Shown here: piece by piece, positions 7,918-16,001 of the stretch
How positions within the stretch are numbered: the first letter of the stretch is position 1
Layout of the letters: each line of letters starts with the position of its first letter
NCBI GenBank assembly: GCA_035483935.1
Contig: DATHPK010000233.1
Coordinates: 1-33,462 of the forward strand
Length of the DNA stretch: 33,462 nt
Direction of reading: 5' to 3'
Source: Bog-473 sp035483935
GTDB taxonomy: Bacteria > Actinomycetota > Acidimicrobiia > Acidimicrobiales > RAAP-2
The notes under the pieces: model-generated
The model's database searches: none
What the model saw: the letters and a program-made list of their open reading frames with translations, nothing else
What the model was told of the DNA's origin: nothing
Translations under genes and position numbers: made by a program

Positions 7918-8923
7918 CGAGTGCCTCGGCCACCTCTGCGGCGAAATACGTGAGGACGAAGTCCGCGCCGGCGCGTTTGACCACGGTGAGCTGCTCGAGC
8001 GCGACGGCCGGCCCGTCGATCCACCCCGCGGCCGCGGCCGCCTTGACCATGGCGAACTCCCCGCTCACGTGGTACGCCGCCAACGGCACGTCCACCACAC
8101 CCCGCGCCGCCGCCAGGATGTCGAGCGAGGTCATGGCCGGCTTGACCATCACCATGTCGGCGCCCTCGGCGACGTCGGCGGCGATCTCGGCCATGGCCTC
8201 ACGTCGGTTGCGCGGGTCCTGCTGGTAGGCGCGGCGGTCACCGCCCCCGGCGATCGTCACGTCGACCGCGTCACGGAACGGCCCGTACAGTGCCGACGCG
8301 TACTTGGCCGCGTAGGCGAGGATCGCCACCCCTTCGTGCCCGCCTCCGTCGAGCGCGGCACGGATGGCGGCGACCTGACCGTCCATCATCCCGCTCGGCG
8401 CAACGACGTCGGCGCCCGCTTCGGCCTGGGCGAGAGCGACCCGTTGGTACAGCTCGAGCGTCGGGTCGTTCAGGACCTCGCCGTCCGGCCCGAGGACGCC
8501 GCAGTGGCCGTGGTCGGTGTATTCGTCAAGGCACAGGTCGGCCATCACGACCAGCTCGTCGCCCACCGCGTCGCGTAGCGCGCGCAGCGCGACCTGCACG
8601 ACGCCGTCGGCGTCCCAGGCGCCGCTCCCCTGGGCGTCCTTGCGGGCGGGGACGCCGAAGAGGATCAGCCCGGGGATTCCGAGCGACGCCAGGCGCTTGG
8701 CTTCGACGACGAGCGAGTCGATCGTGTGCTGCACCTCACCCGGCATCGAGGGAATCGGGGTCGGCGCGTCGATGCCCTCCCGCACGAACAGCGGTGCCAC
8801 GAGGTCGTCCACCCCCAGACGCGCCTCGGCGACGAGGCGGCGGAGCGCGGGCGTGCGGCGCAGCCGGCGCAGCCGCCGGGCGGGGAACGCAGCGCTGAGC
8901 TCTGTCGCGTCGGCCTCGGCCAT
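7910..8923 (-). CDS. hemB: delta-aminolevulinic acid dehydratase (porphobilinogen synthase)
   Basis: The enzyme joins two 5-aminolevulinates into porphobilinogen. The ATG at 8923 gives 337 residues; a GTG at 8953 would overlap the upstream gene by 20 bases and is less likely. The two active-site lysines are Lys207 (AYAAKYASALYGPF) and the Schiff-base Lys261 (MVMVKPAMTSLD). The metal-site loop reads DLCLDEYTDHGHCG, so the three ligand positions are Cys131, Asp133 and Cys141. This is a mixed site between the all-Cys zinc form and the Cys-free magnesium form. It begins ten bases after the cobA-hemD stop. Confidence 0.95.
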   Translation of the reverse strand: MAEADATELSAAFPARRLRRLRRTPALRRLVAEARLGVDDLVAPLFVREGIDAPTPIPSMPGEVQHTIDSLVVEAKRLASLGIPGLILFGVPARKDAQGSGAWDADGVVQVALRALRDAVGDELVVMADLCLDEYTDHGHCGVLGPDGEVLNDPTLELYQRVALAQAEAGADVVAPSGMMDGQVAAIRAALDGGGHEGVAILAYAAKYASALYGPFRDAVDVTIAGGGDRRAYQQDPRNRREAMAEIAADVAEGADMVMVKPAMTSLDILAAARGVVDVPLAAYHVSGEFAMVKAAAAAGWIDGPAVALEQLTVVKRAGADFVLTYFAAEVAEALGA

Positions 8924-8933
8924 GCGCACAATG

Positions 8934-10508
8934 CTACGAGGCGTCCGCGGCACCCGGCTCCGGGGCTGCGGCCGGCCCGGCGTGCCCGAAGTGATCCGAC
9001 AGCTCGGCCACGATGCCGTCGGCCGACGCGCCCCAGGCCTCGTGCACGCCCGTCATGCCCGCGCCCCGGGCCGCCGCCGCGGTGGTCGGCCCGATGCAGA
9101 CGACGTGCGCGGGCACCGGGACGGCGCTTCGGTCCGGGTTGCGCAGGGCCACCAACGCGTGCACCGACGAGGTCGCGGTCAGCACCAGGGCGTCGGCCCC
9201 TGCCACCCGCGCCAGGACCTCGGGTTCGGGCGCCGCGGCCGCCACCGTGCGGTACGCCTCGACCCGCTGCACATCCCACCCCACGTGGCCGAGCCCGCTG
9301 TCGATCGTGTCGGGCGCGATGTCGGCAGCGGGGAACAGGACGCGCCCTCCACCTTCGGGCGCGGGCGGGAACACCTCGACCAATCCGCGCGCGCTGTGCT
9401 CGGCCGGGACGAGGTCGGGCTCGATGCCCTCGGCGCGCAGCGCGTCGGCCGTGGCACCTCCCACCGCCGCCACGGACGCCGAGCCGAACGCGCGCGCGTC
9501 GCGCAGCTGGGCCACAAAGCGGTCCACCGCGTTGACCGAGGTGAACACGACCCATCGGAAGTCGCGCACCGCCGCGGCCGCGGCTCGCAACGCGGCGCCC
9601 CCGTCCGCCGCGTCGACCTGTCGCGTCAGCGGCAGCTCCACCGTCACCGCACCGGCCCGCTCGAGCGCGTCCACCAGGCCCCGAGCGCGCGGGCTGCTGC
9701 GCGTGACCACGACGGTGCGGCCCGACAACGCCCCGCTCGTCACGGACGGCGAGTCGTGCGCCAGCGACACCACCGGGCCCACCACGATCACCGCGGGCGA
9801 GTCCAGGTCGACCGAGGCCAGGCCGGCGAGCGTCGTGTGCGCGACGCGCTGGGCCGCGGTGGTCGCCCGGGCGATCACCGCGGCCGGCGTGTCCGGCGAC
9901 CGCCCTCCCGCGACGAGCGCCTCGGCGATGGCGGCGCGTGTCGACATGCCCATGAGGATCACGAGGGTCCCGCCCGCGCGTGCCAGCGCCTCCCAGTCGG
10001 GTCCTCCGGACCCCCCGCCACCGTCGGAGCCTCCGATCCGGCCCGTCACCACCGTGACCGAGGACGCGACGCCGCGGTGGGTGACCGGGATGCCGGCGAC
10101 CGCAGGCGCCGCGAAGGCGGACGTGACGCCGGGTACCACCTCGAAGGGGATGCCGGCCGCCGCCAGCACCTCCACCTCCTCGCCACCTCGTCCGAAGAGG
10201 AAAGGATCGCCGCCCTTGAGCCGGACGACCACGCCCGGGCGCCGTCCGTGCGCGACCAGGAGCCGGAGGATGTCCTCCTGGCGCTCGTCCTGCCCGCGCC
10301 GCCCTTCCGCGCCGTCGCCGGCGGCCGGACCGGAGTCGGGACGCTTCCCGACGTCGATCAGCTGCGCGTCCCCGCGTGCCAGGTCGAGCAGCGCCGGGCT
10401 GACGAGGCGGTCATAGAGCACGACGTCGGCCCGCGCCAGGAGCTTGGCCCCCCGCCGGGTGAGCAGCCCGGGGTCGCCCGGGCCGGCCCCCACCAGGTAC
10501 ACCGTCAT
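8934..10508 (-). CDS. cobA-hemD: fused uroporphyrinogen-III C-methyltransferase / uroporphyrinogen-III synthase
   Basis: This is a two-domain fusion of 524 residues. Residues 1 to about 260 are the SUMT/CobA methyltransferase (GAGPGDPGLLT at 7-17, RLKGGDPFLFGRGGEE at 96-111, VPGVTSAFAAPA near 125-136), which makes precorrin-2. Residues from about 275 to 515 are HemD, which cyclises hydroxymethylbilane with ring-D inversion. Such fusions are known in Actinobacteria. Two insertions look specific: a polar stretch at about 58-77 after VGKRP, and a Gly/Ser-rich loop at 159-169. The ATG at 10508 overlaps the hemC stop by one base (TGATG). The product feeds both heme and the siroheme/cobalamin branch. 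Confidence 0.93.
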   Translation of the reverse strand: MTVYLVGAGPGDPGLLTRRGAKLLARADVVLYDRLVSPALLDLARGDAQLIDVGKRPDSGPAAGDGAEGRRGQDERQEDILRLLVAHGRRPGVVVRLKGGDPFLFGRGGEEVEVLAAAGIPFEVVPGVTSAFAAPAVAGIPVTHRGVASSVTVVTGRIGGSDGGGGSGGPDWEALARAGGTLVILMGMSTRAAIAEALVAGGRSPDTPAAVIARATTAAQRVAHTTLAGLASVDLDSPAVIVVGPVVSLAHDSPSVTSGALSGRTVVVTRSSPRARGLVDALERAGAVTVELPLTRQVDAADGGAALRAAAAAVRDFRWVVFTSVNAVDRFVAQLRDARAFGSASVAAVGGATADALRAEGIEPDLVPAEHSARGLVEVFPPAPEGGGRVLFPAADIAPDTIDSGLGHVGWDVQRVEAYRTVAAAAPEPEVLARVAGADALVLTATSSVHALVALRNPDRSAVPVPAHVVCIGPTTAAAARGAGMTGVHEAWGASADGIVAELSDHFGHAGPAAAPEPGAADAS

Positions 10509-11452
10509 CAGCCCCCGCCCGATCCGACCGACCAGGCGTCGAACCCCTCGATCGCCGCGCCGCCCCCGTCGAGCAGCGCCCGCGCCACGCCGATTCCCAC
10601 GGCCTCGGGGTCGTCACCCTCCCGGCTCAGCCGGATCATCGTGTGCCCGTCCCCGCTGGCCACGAGCCCCGCGACCCGCAGCGCGCGCACGCCGGCGACA
10701 CCACTACCGCGCCCGTCGGCCTCCTCGGCCAGCGCGCCCACGGGCACGGTGCAGCTCCCTCCGAGCGTCGCCAGCACGGCGCGCTCCGCTCGCACCGCCC
10801 GGTGCGTCGCGAAGTCGTCGATGGCACCCAGCAGGGCGCGCGTGCTTTCGTCGTCCGCCCGGCACTGCACGGCGATCGCGCCCTGCCCCGCCTGCGGCAG
10901 CACGTCCACCGGATCCAGCACGTCGGTCACCTGGTCCTTCCAGCCGAGCCGCTCCATCGCGGCCAGGGCGACGACGACCGCGGTGACCCCGCCCGTGCCG
11001 GCCGCCGCCACCCGCCGCGCCATGTTGCCCCGCAGGTCTCGGAAGACGAGGTCGGGGCGCAGGTAGGCCAGCTGGGCCCGGCGCCGCGCCGAGCCCGTTG
11101 CGATCAGTGCGCCCGCCGGCAGCTCGGTCAGACGGCAGCCGACCAACGCGTCGCGCGGGTCGGCCCGCGGCGGCACCGCCCCGAAGACGAACGACGGTGC
11201 CATCACCGAGGGCATGTCCTTCGCCGAGTGCACGGCCGCGTCGGCACGGCCGTCCGCGACCGCCGCCTCGACCTCGGTCACGAACGCACCCTGTCCGCCG
11301 ATCTGGTCGAGCGACGCCGACGCGTCCCGGTCGCCGCGGGTCCGCACCACCACCGGCGTGACCTCGAGGCCGGGGTGGGCCGTCCGCAGCAACGCAGCCA
11401 CCGTCTCCGTCTGGTGCAGCGCCAAAGGCGAGCCCCGGGTGGCCAGGCGCAC
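10508..11452 (-). CDS. hemC: hydroxymethylbilane synthase (porphobilinogen deaminase)
   Basis: The enzyme polymerises four porphobilinogens on a covalently bound dipyrromethane cofactor. The cofactor-attaching Cys234 is in LGGSCTVPVGA, and the catalytic Asp79 is in VHSAKDMPS. It is 314 residues, a normal length. The start is fixed: the hemA stop TAG lies in the same frame only three codons upstream of the GTG at 11452, so no earlier start is possible. It is coupled to cobA-hemD through TGATG. Confidence 0.95.
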   Translation of the reverse strand: MRLATRGSPLALHQTETVAALLRTAHPGLEVTPVVVRTRGDRDASASLDQIGGQGAFVTEVEAAVADGRADAAVHSAKDMPSVMAPSFVFGAVPPRADPRDALVGCRLTELPAGALIATGSARRRAQLAYLRPDLVFRDLRGNMARRVAAAGTGGVTAVVVALAAMERLGWKDQVTDVLDPVDVLPQAGQGAIAVQCRADDESTRALLGAIDDFATHRAVRAERAVLATLGGSCTVPVGALAEEADGRGSGVAGVRALRVAGLVASGDGHTMIRLSREGDDPEAVGIGVARALLDGGGAAIEGFDAWSVGSGGG

Positions 11453-11461
11453 GGCGCGTGC

Positions 11462-12736
11462 CTACAGGTCGAAGAGGATGCGCAACGCCTCGACCAGGCG
11501 CTCGCCCCGGGGAGTCCCGGCGGTCTCCTTGAGCAGCATGGTCGGCTCGTGGAGCATCTTGGCGAGCGCGGCCCGGGTGGCCTGGTCCACGTGGTCCCAC
11601 TCGGCTTCGCTGAGGTCGGCCAACTGGGCCCGGTGCCGTTCGAGCTCGGCGACGCGCATGGACTCCAGCCGCGCCCGCAGCGACGAGATGATCGGGGCCG
11701 CGCCGCGCTGGCGGCTGGCCGTCCGGAAGCGCTCGACCTCCGTGTCGACGATGGCGCGCGCCTCCACCGCCTCGTCCTGGCGGTCCCCGAGCGCCTGGGC
11801 GACCAGCGCGCTGAGCGTGTCCATGTCGAGGAGCGTCACGCCGTCGAGTCCCGCCACGGTCGGGTCGACGTTTCGCGGCACCCCCAGGTCGATCACCCGG
11901 AGCGGCCCGCTCACGCCGGCGAAGGCCTCGAGCTCGAGCACGTGGGACTCCGCCGCCACCGCCGCCAACACCACGTCCGCGTCCGCCAGTTCCGAAGCGA
12001 CACCGTCGAGCGACGTCGCTCGCACCTCGAACGGCGCGTCGGAGACCTCGCGTACCAGTTCGTGCGCGCGCGTCGGCGACCGGTTGACGACGACGACGCG
12101 CTTCGGCGCGTCGCTGGGGGGCAGCTCGGACAGCGCCCGGAAGACGCCGCGGCCCATGTCGCCGGCGCCCACCACGACGACGCGTGTGCCGCGCAACCCG
12201 GCACCGTCCGCACCGCGGGCGACCGTCACGGCGGCGTAGGCGAACGACGTCGTCCCCTTGCTGATGCCCGTCTCGGTGCGCACGCGCTTGCCGGTCTGGA
12301 GGGCGTGGCGGAACAGCGCCGACAGGACCGGTCCGCAGGTGCCTTCCTCCTGGGCCCGCTCGAACGCGCGGCGGACCTGGCCCGCAACCTCCGACTCCCC
12401 GGTCACCACGGACTCGAGTCCGGACGCCACGGCGAAGAGGTGGGCGGTGACGTCGTCGTCGAAGCGGAGCACCGCGTGGAGGGAGAGTTCCTCGACCGGG
12501 ACCTCCGACTGCTCGGAGAGGACGTCGTAGATCTCCGCGACGGCGTCGTGGAAGCGGTCAACCACGGCGTAGACCTCGGTGCGCAGGCAGGTGGAGAGCA
12601 CGACCGCCTCCTGCACGTTGCGCTTGTGGCTGAGCGCGCTCAGCGCCTTGTGCAGGTCCGATTCCGCGATCGCCGTGGCCTCGAGCAGAGGCAGGGGGGC
12701 CTGCGTGTGCTGCAGCCCTATGACGACGACGGACAC
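11462..12736 (-). CDS. hemA: glutamyl-tRNA reductase
   Basis: The NADPH enzyme reduces glutamyl-tRNA to glutamate-1-semialdehyde, the first committed step of heme synthesis by the C5 route. The GTG at 12736 is chosen because AGGAGG (12744-12749) sits seven bases upstream, giving 424 residues. The thioester-forming Cys50 lies in VLSTCLRTEVYA; the usual motif is STCNRTE, so Asn51 is Leu here. The NADPH motif VVVVGAGDMGRGVF is near residue 185. It is followed by hemC after nine bases. It sits downstream of rex across 88 bases, so it may be driven from the rex promoter, its own promoter, or both. Confidence 0.95.
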   Translation of the reverse strand: MSVVVIGLQHTQAPLPLLEATAIAESDLHKALSALSHKRNVQEAVVLSTCLRTEVYAVVDRFHDAVAEIYDVLSEQSEVPVEELSLHAVLRFDDDVTAHLFAVASGLESVVTGESEVAGQVRRAFERAQEEGTCGPVLSALFRHALQTGKRVRTETGISKGTTSFAYAAVTVARGADGAGLRGTRVVVVGAGDMGRGVFRALSELPPSDAPKRVVVVNRSPTRAHELVREVSDAPFEVRATSLDGVASELADADVVLAAVAAESHVLELEAFAGVSGPLRVIDLGVPRNVDPTVAGLDGVTLLDMDTLSALVAQALGDRQDEAVEARAIVDTEVERFRTASRQRGAAPIISSLRARLESMRVAELERHRAQLADLSEAEWDHVDQATRAALAKMLHEPTMLLKETAGTPRGERLVEALRILFDL

Positions 12737-12743
12737 TCGGGAT

Positions 12744-12749
12744 CCTCCT
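12744..12749 (-). promoter_or_regulatory. ribosome-binding site of hemA
   Basis: AGGAGG lies seven bases before the GTG at 12736. It decides that start over a TTG nine codons upstream. Confidence 0.8.
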
Positions 12750-12824
12750 GGGTCGGGACACAATTCTGCCGGTCCGGCGGCCCGGCGTGCCAGTCCGTGT
12801 CCCGGGTGTCCCTTCCGGGTGCGT

Positions 12825-13580
12825 TCAGGCCAGGTCCTGGGGCGGCGACATCCCCACGGCGCGGATGAGGGGAACCGGCTCGTCGCCGTTGCCGGCCCGG
12901 CCGGCCGCGTCCTGGCGTGCCCGGTAGAAGCCGAGCACCTGCAGCTCGATCGAGAGGTCGACGTACCGGACGTGCACGTGCGGGGGGACGTGGAGCACCC
13001 GCGGGGCGAAGTTCAGGAGTGAGGTCACCCCCGACCGCACCAGCAGGTCCGCCACGCCCTGGGCGGACCAGCCCGGCGTCGTGATGACCCCGATGTCTGG
13101 GCACTCGGCTCCCCGCAGCGTGGCGAGCTCGTCCATGTGCCGCACCTTGATGCCGCGGATCTCCTCGCCCACGACGGTGGGATCCACGTCGTAGAGCGAG
13201 GTGACCTGGCAACCCCGCGAGGCGAAGCCGGCGGAGTTGGTGAGGGCCCGGCCGAGGTTTCCGATGCCGACGATGGCCACCGACCAGTTCTCGTCGATGC
13301 CGAGCGCGCGGTCGATCTGGGCGATCAGGAAGTCGGCGTCGTAGCCCGAGCCGCGGGTCCCGAACGAGCCCAACAGCGAGAGGTCCTTGCGCACCTTCGC
13401 CGCGTTGACCCGGGCCAGCTCCGCCAGCCGCTCCGACGAGACGGTGCGCGTCCCGGCGCGGACGAGCTCGGTCAGGATCCGTTGGTACACGGGCAGCCGC
13501 AACACGGTCGCCTCGGGGATCCGCTTCACCGCCGGCGGGTCGGATGCGGCCGGTCTCGGCGCCGTCTGGTCGTCGCTCAC
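12825..13580 (-). CDS. rex: redox-sensing transcriptional repressor Rex
   Basis: Rex binds DNA when NAD+ is high and lets go when NADH rises, tuning respiratory genes to redox state. In 251 residues there is an N-terminal winged helix (about 25-80, with VSSERLAELARVNAAKVRKDLS) and a Rossmann domain opening with VAIVGIGNLGRALTN (Gly105, Gly107, Gly110). The start is GTG at 13580. Both ends of the protein are extended by disordered, Pro/Ala-rich residues. Its place before hemA-hemC-hemD matches Streptomyces, where Rex controls that operon. I found no convincing Rex operator directly upstream. Confidence 0.94.
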   Translation of the reverse strand: MSDDQTAPRPAASDPPAVKRIPEATVLRLPVYQRILTELVRAGTRTVSSERLAELARVNAAKVRKDLSLLGSFGTRGSGYDADFLIAQIDRALGIDENWSVAIVGIGNLGRALTNSAGFASRGCQVTSLYDVDPTVVGEEIRGIKVRHMDELATLRGAECPDIGVITTPGWSAQGVADLLVRSGVTSLLNFAPRVLHVPPHVHVRYVDLSIELQVLGFYRARQDAAGRAGNGDEPVPLIRAVGMSPPQDLA

Positions 13581-13589
13581 TGCAATCGG

Positions 13590-13595
13590 ATGGTA
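13590..13595 (-). promoter_or_regulatory. candidate -10 element (TACCAT) of rex
   Basis: On the minus strand TACCAT lies nine bases before the GTG start of rex, which implies a leader of only a few bases. No ribosome-binding site is visible. Confidence 0.4.
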
Positions 13596-13667
13596 CCGAG
13601 GGGGGTCGCGAGAACACCAAACCGAGCCTGTCGATCGGCGGTTGCACCACCCGCTGAACCGCCCTGT

Positions 13668-14600
13668 TCACCAGGCGAGGATCAACAGCTCGCCCGCCAC
13701 GACGTTGAGCCAGTGCGACGCCGAGGCCTCGCCCGCGACCACGGCGAGATGCCCGTTGGAGTCGACCAGGAGGCCGAACTCGCCTTGCTGCAGCTCGCCG
13801 AAGGCCTCCACGCAGCGCAGCCGCACCCCGCCGGGGACGAGCGAACGGGGCAGGCCGTCGAGGTCGCCGCGGCCCGCGTCCGTCGGGGCCGTCAGCTCGA
13901 TGGTGCCCGTGGCGGGGATCCCGGCCACCCGGGCGTCGGCCACCGTCGCCGCCAGCTGCAGATTGCCGAAGTGGTCGACCCACGTCACCTCGGCGCGCAG
14001 ACTGGCCCGACCGTCATGGAGGCGTCCCAGCTCGACCACGCCGCCGAGCAGGCGGACGAGCGATGACGGGTCGACGGGCTCGCCGAGAGCAGCGAGGGGG
14101 GTTCCCCGGCACAGGCTCGCCGCCGCCGGCGCGAACACGTCGCGGCCGTCGAAGGTCGCGCCGCGGTCGGGCGGCACCCGGTCGCGGTGCAGTTCGACGG
14201 TGGCGCCGATCGGTGCCTCGCCCGCCGCCTCCGCCCCCGCCACCAACAGCCCGTTGTCCGGGCCGACGAAGCACATCCTCCCGCCCGCGGGCAACGCCAC
14301 TTCGATCCCGATCCCGCGACGCTCCGTGCCGACGCCCGGGTCGACGACACCGAGCACGACCCCCGGGCCGAGATGCGGCACGGCGCGCACGAGGGTGTGG
14401 CTGCCGGACCGCACGTCGAAGGGCGGGATGTGGTGGGTGAGGTCTATGACCGTCGTCCCCGGCGCCAAGCCTGCGATCACCGCGTGCACGACGCCGACGA
14501 ACTCGTCCGCGGTCCCGAAGTCCGAGAGGAAGAACACCGGCACCGACGGGGCCGACGGGCCCGTAGGCCGGCTCGGCTGGGACGGGCTCGGTGCGGGCAT
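13668..14600 (-). CDS. SAM hydrolase / SAM hydroxide adenosyltransferase (DUF62 family)
   Basis: Proteins of this family split S-adenosylmethionine to adenosine and methionine and are related to fluorinase. The 310-residue protein has the N-terminal FFLSDFGTADEFVG (Asp27), HHIPPFDVRSGSHTL near 56-70, and VVDPGVGTERRG near 86-96. These include the conserved Asp, Arg and His of the water-activating set. The C-terminal half carries the WVDHFGNLQLA motif typical of the second domain. The ATG at 14600 follows the proC stop by 19 bases, so the two are probably co-transcribed. The first 20 residues are Pro/Ser-rich and probably unstructured. The physiological role of the family is poorly known. Confidence 0.88.
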   Translation of the reverse strand: MPAPSPSQPSRPTGPSAPSVPVFFLSDFGTADEFVGVVHAVIAGLAPGTTVIDLTHHIPPFDVRSGSHTLVRAVPHLGPGVVLGVVDPGVGTERRGIGIEVALPAGGRMCFVGPDNGLLVAGAEAAGEAPIGATVELHRDRVPPDRGATFDGRDVFAPAAASLCRGTPLAALGEPVDPSSLVRLLGGVVELGRLHDGRASLRAEVTWVDHFGNLQLAATVADARVAGIPATGTIELTAPTDAGRGDLDGLPRSLVPGGVRLRCVEAFGELQQGEFGLLVDSNGHLAVVAGEASASHWLNVVAGELLILAW

Positions 14601-14619
14601 CGCCAGTCGGGCCGAAGGC

Positions 14620-15435
14620 TCAGCGCTGCAGGCTGCGGGAGCGTTCCGTGGCGGCGGCCACCGCCTCCATGAAGGCCGAGCGCACGGCGCGGGCCTCGAG
14701 CGTGCGGACGCCCGCCGCGGTCGTGCCCGCCGGCGATGTGACGTCGGCCCGCAACGACGCCGGGTCGCGGCCGGTCTCGGCCAGCAGTGCCGCGGAGCCG
14801 CGCATCGTCTCGACGACCAGCAATCGGCTCACCTCGCGCGTGAGGCCCATCTGCACGCCCGCGTCGATGAGCGACTCGGCCACCAGGAAGAAATAGGCCG
14901 GCCCCGAACCGGACAGCCCCGTGACCGCGTCGAGCTGGCGCTCGGGCAGACGGACGACCGTGCCGAGCGAATCCAGCAACGATTCGGCCCAGGCGAGGTC
15001 CGCCGCCTTGGCGAACGAGCCGCCCGACATGGCGGCCACGCCGGCGCCGATGAGCGCCGCGGTGTTCGGCATGGCGCGGACGACCGCCGGCTCGCCGCCG
15101 AGCGCGCTTTCCAGACGCTGGCAGGGCACGCCGGCCACGATGGAGAGCACGCGCCGCACTCCAGTGGCGCCGAGGGCGCGACAGGCACCCTCGGCCTGGT
15201 CGGGCTTGACCGCGAGCACGGCGCCCCGCAGGATCTCGCCGCCCTCGCCCAACAGCCCCGGCTCGGGCGCGGACACGGTGCGCACGCCCGGATACGACGC
15301 CTCGAGCTCCTTGCGCCGGTCGTCGAGCGGCTCCACCACCGTGACGGCGGCGGTGGAGTAGGCGCCGCGGTCGAGCAGGCCCCCGAGCAGGGCGCCACCC
15401 ATCTTCCCGCCGCCGACGATCAGCAGGCTCGACAC
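14620..15435 (-). CDS. proC: pyrroline-5-carboxylate reductase
   Basis: The enzyme reduces pyrroline-5-carboxylate to proline with NAD(P)H in the cytoplasm. The 271-residue protein opens with the cofactor loop LLIVGGGKMGGALLGG. It has LAVKPDQ, the dimer and active-site segment GLSGSGPAYFFLVAESL, and the family signature TSPAGTTAAGVRTLE near the C-terminus. The start is GTG at 15435, with a TAACGT hexamer seven bases upstream, so the mRNA is probably leaderless. Confidence 0.95.
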   Translation of the reverse strand: MSSLLIVGGGKMGGALLGGLLDRGAYSTAAVTVVEPLDDRRKELEASYPGVRTVSAPEPGLLGEGGEILRGAVLAVKPDQAEGACRALGATGVRRVLSIVAGVPCQRLESALGGEPAVVRAMPNTAALIGAGVAAMSGGSFAKAADLAWAESLLDSLGTVVRLPERQLDAVTGLSGSGPAYFFLVAESLIDAGVQMGLTREVSRLLVVETMRGSAALLAETGRDPASLRADVTSPAGTTAAGVRTLEARAVRSAFMEAVAAATERSRSLQR

Positions 15436-15442
15436 CCGCGCG

Positions 15443-15448
15443 ACGTTA
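15443..15448 (-). promoter_or_regulatory. candidate -10 element (TAACGT) of proC
   Basis: TAACGT on the minus strand is seven bases before the proC GTG, placing the transcription start at or next to the start codon. Confidence 0.42.
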
Positions 15449-15506
15449 CCGAGCGCGGCACCCGCCTGCGGTAAAACAGCTCATCCGGACGACCCCGGGC
15501 CACCGG

Positions 15507-16001
15507 CTAACCCCGGCGGGGCCGCCGCCGGTAGGTCGAGGGATGGGCCATGGTCATGGCGGTCGGGAAATGGTCGTCGGTGTAGACGACCGACGCCCCG
15601 GCGATCCGGTCGAGCTCGTCGTCGTCGATCAGGCGCGCCGGCACCCGGCCCACGAGATACACCGCGTCCTCGGGCCCGAGCGCGAAGGCCATCCCGAGCA
15701 GCGCCGTGTTGCGGCGCATGAGGTAGGCGTAGACCTCTTCCTTGTTCGCCTCGGGCGCAGGCATGAACTGCGCCTCGTGCCACAGCGTCCGCTGCTTCAA
15801 GGTGAACCAGACGGTGATGTAGTCCTTCTCGTCACCCTTGAAGCGGAGATACCACTGGAACGATGCGGTGCGGTCGGTCACCTCCTGGCGTTCGGCCGCC
15901 ACCAGCGGCGTGTCCGCTGCCAGCTCCCGCTTCGTCCACGCATCGATGCAGGCGACCGCCGCCGCCATTTCTTCGTCCTCGGGCAGGTCGACGAGCGGCA
16001 T
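15507..16001 (-). CDS. YbjN domain-containing protein
   Basis: This 164-residue acidic cytoplasmic protein resembles the YbjN / type III secretion chaperone-like fold. Recognisable segments are FQWYLRFKGDEKDYITVWFTL and NTALLGMAFALGPEDAVYLVGRVP. The function is not established. The ATG at 16001 directly abuts the mshA stop (TGA then ATG, no gap), so it is co-translated with mshA. The same pairing occurs in mycobacteria (Rv0486-Rv0487), which supports a conserved but unknown link to mycothiol synthesis. The C-terminus is a basic RRRPRRG tail. Confidence 0.82.
   Translation of the reverse strand: MPLVDLPEDEEMAAAVACIDAWTKRELAADTPLVAAERQEVTDRTASFQWYLRFKGDEKDYITVWFTLKQRTLWHEAQFMPAPEANKEEVYAYLMRRNTALLGMAFALGPEDAVYLVGRVPARLIDDDELDRIAGASVVYTDDHFPTAMTMAHPSTYRRRPRRG

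Noticed and set aside
8924..8953. An earlier GTG start for hemB at 8953
   Set aside because: It would overlap cobA-hemD by 20 bases and add ten residues without family similarity. ATG 8923 fits better.
8517..11066. An 849-codon open frame on the plus strand across hemB, cobA-hemD and hemC
   Set aside because: It is antisense to well-supported genes. Its product is a low-complexity Arg/Pro/Ser/Gly string with no domain, as expected from the GC-rich third positions of the true genes.
12791..12815. Tandem GTGTCCC repeat between rex and hemA
   Set aside because: It has only two short copies, one imperfect, with no relation to a promoter box. It is too little to call a site.
13655..13670. Inverted repeat TGAAC...GTTCA as a Rex operator upstream of rex
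   Set aside because: The arms are six bases apart, whereas the Rex site needs about two. It also lies at the end of the SAM hydrolase gene.
15502..15532. ACCGGC/GCCGGT inverted repeat near the end of the YbjN gene as a terminator
   Set aside because: The arms are 19 bases apart and mostly inside the coding region, so a stable terminator is unlikely.
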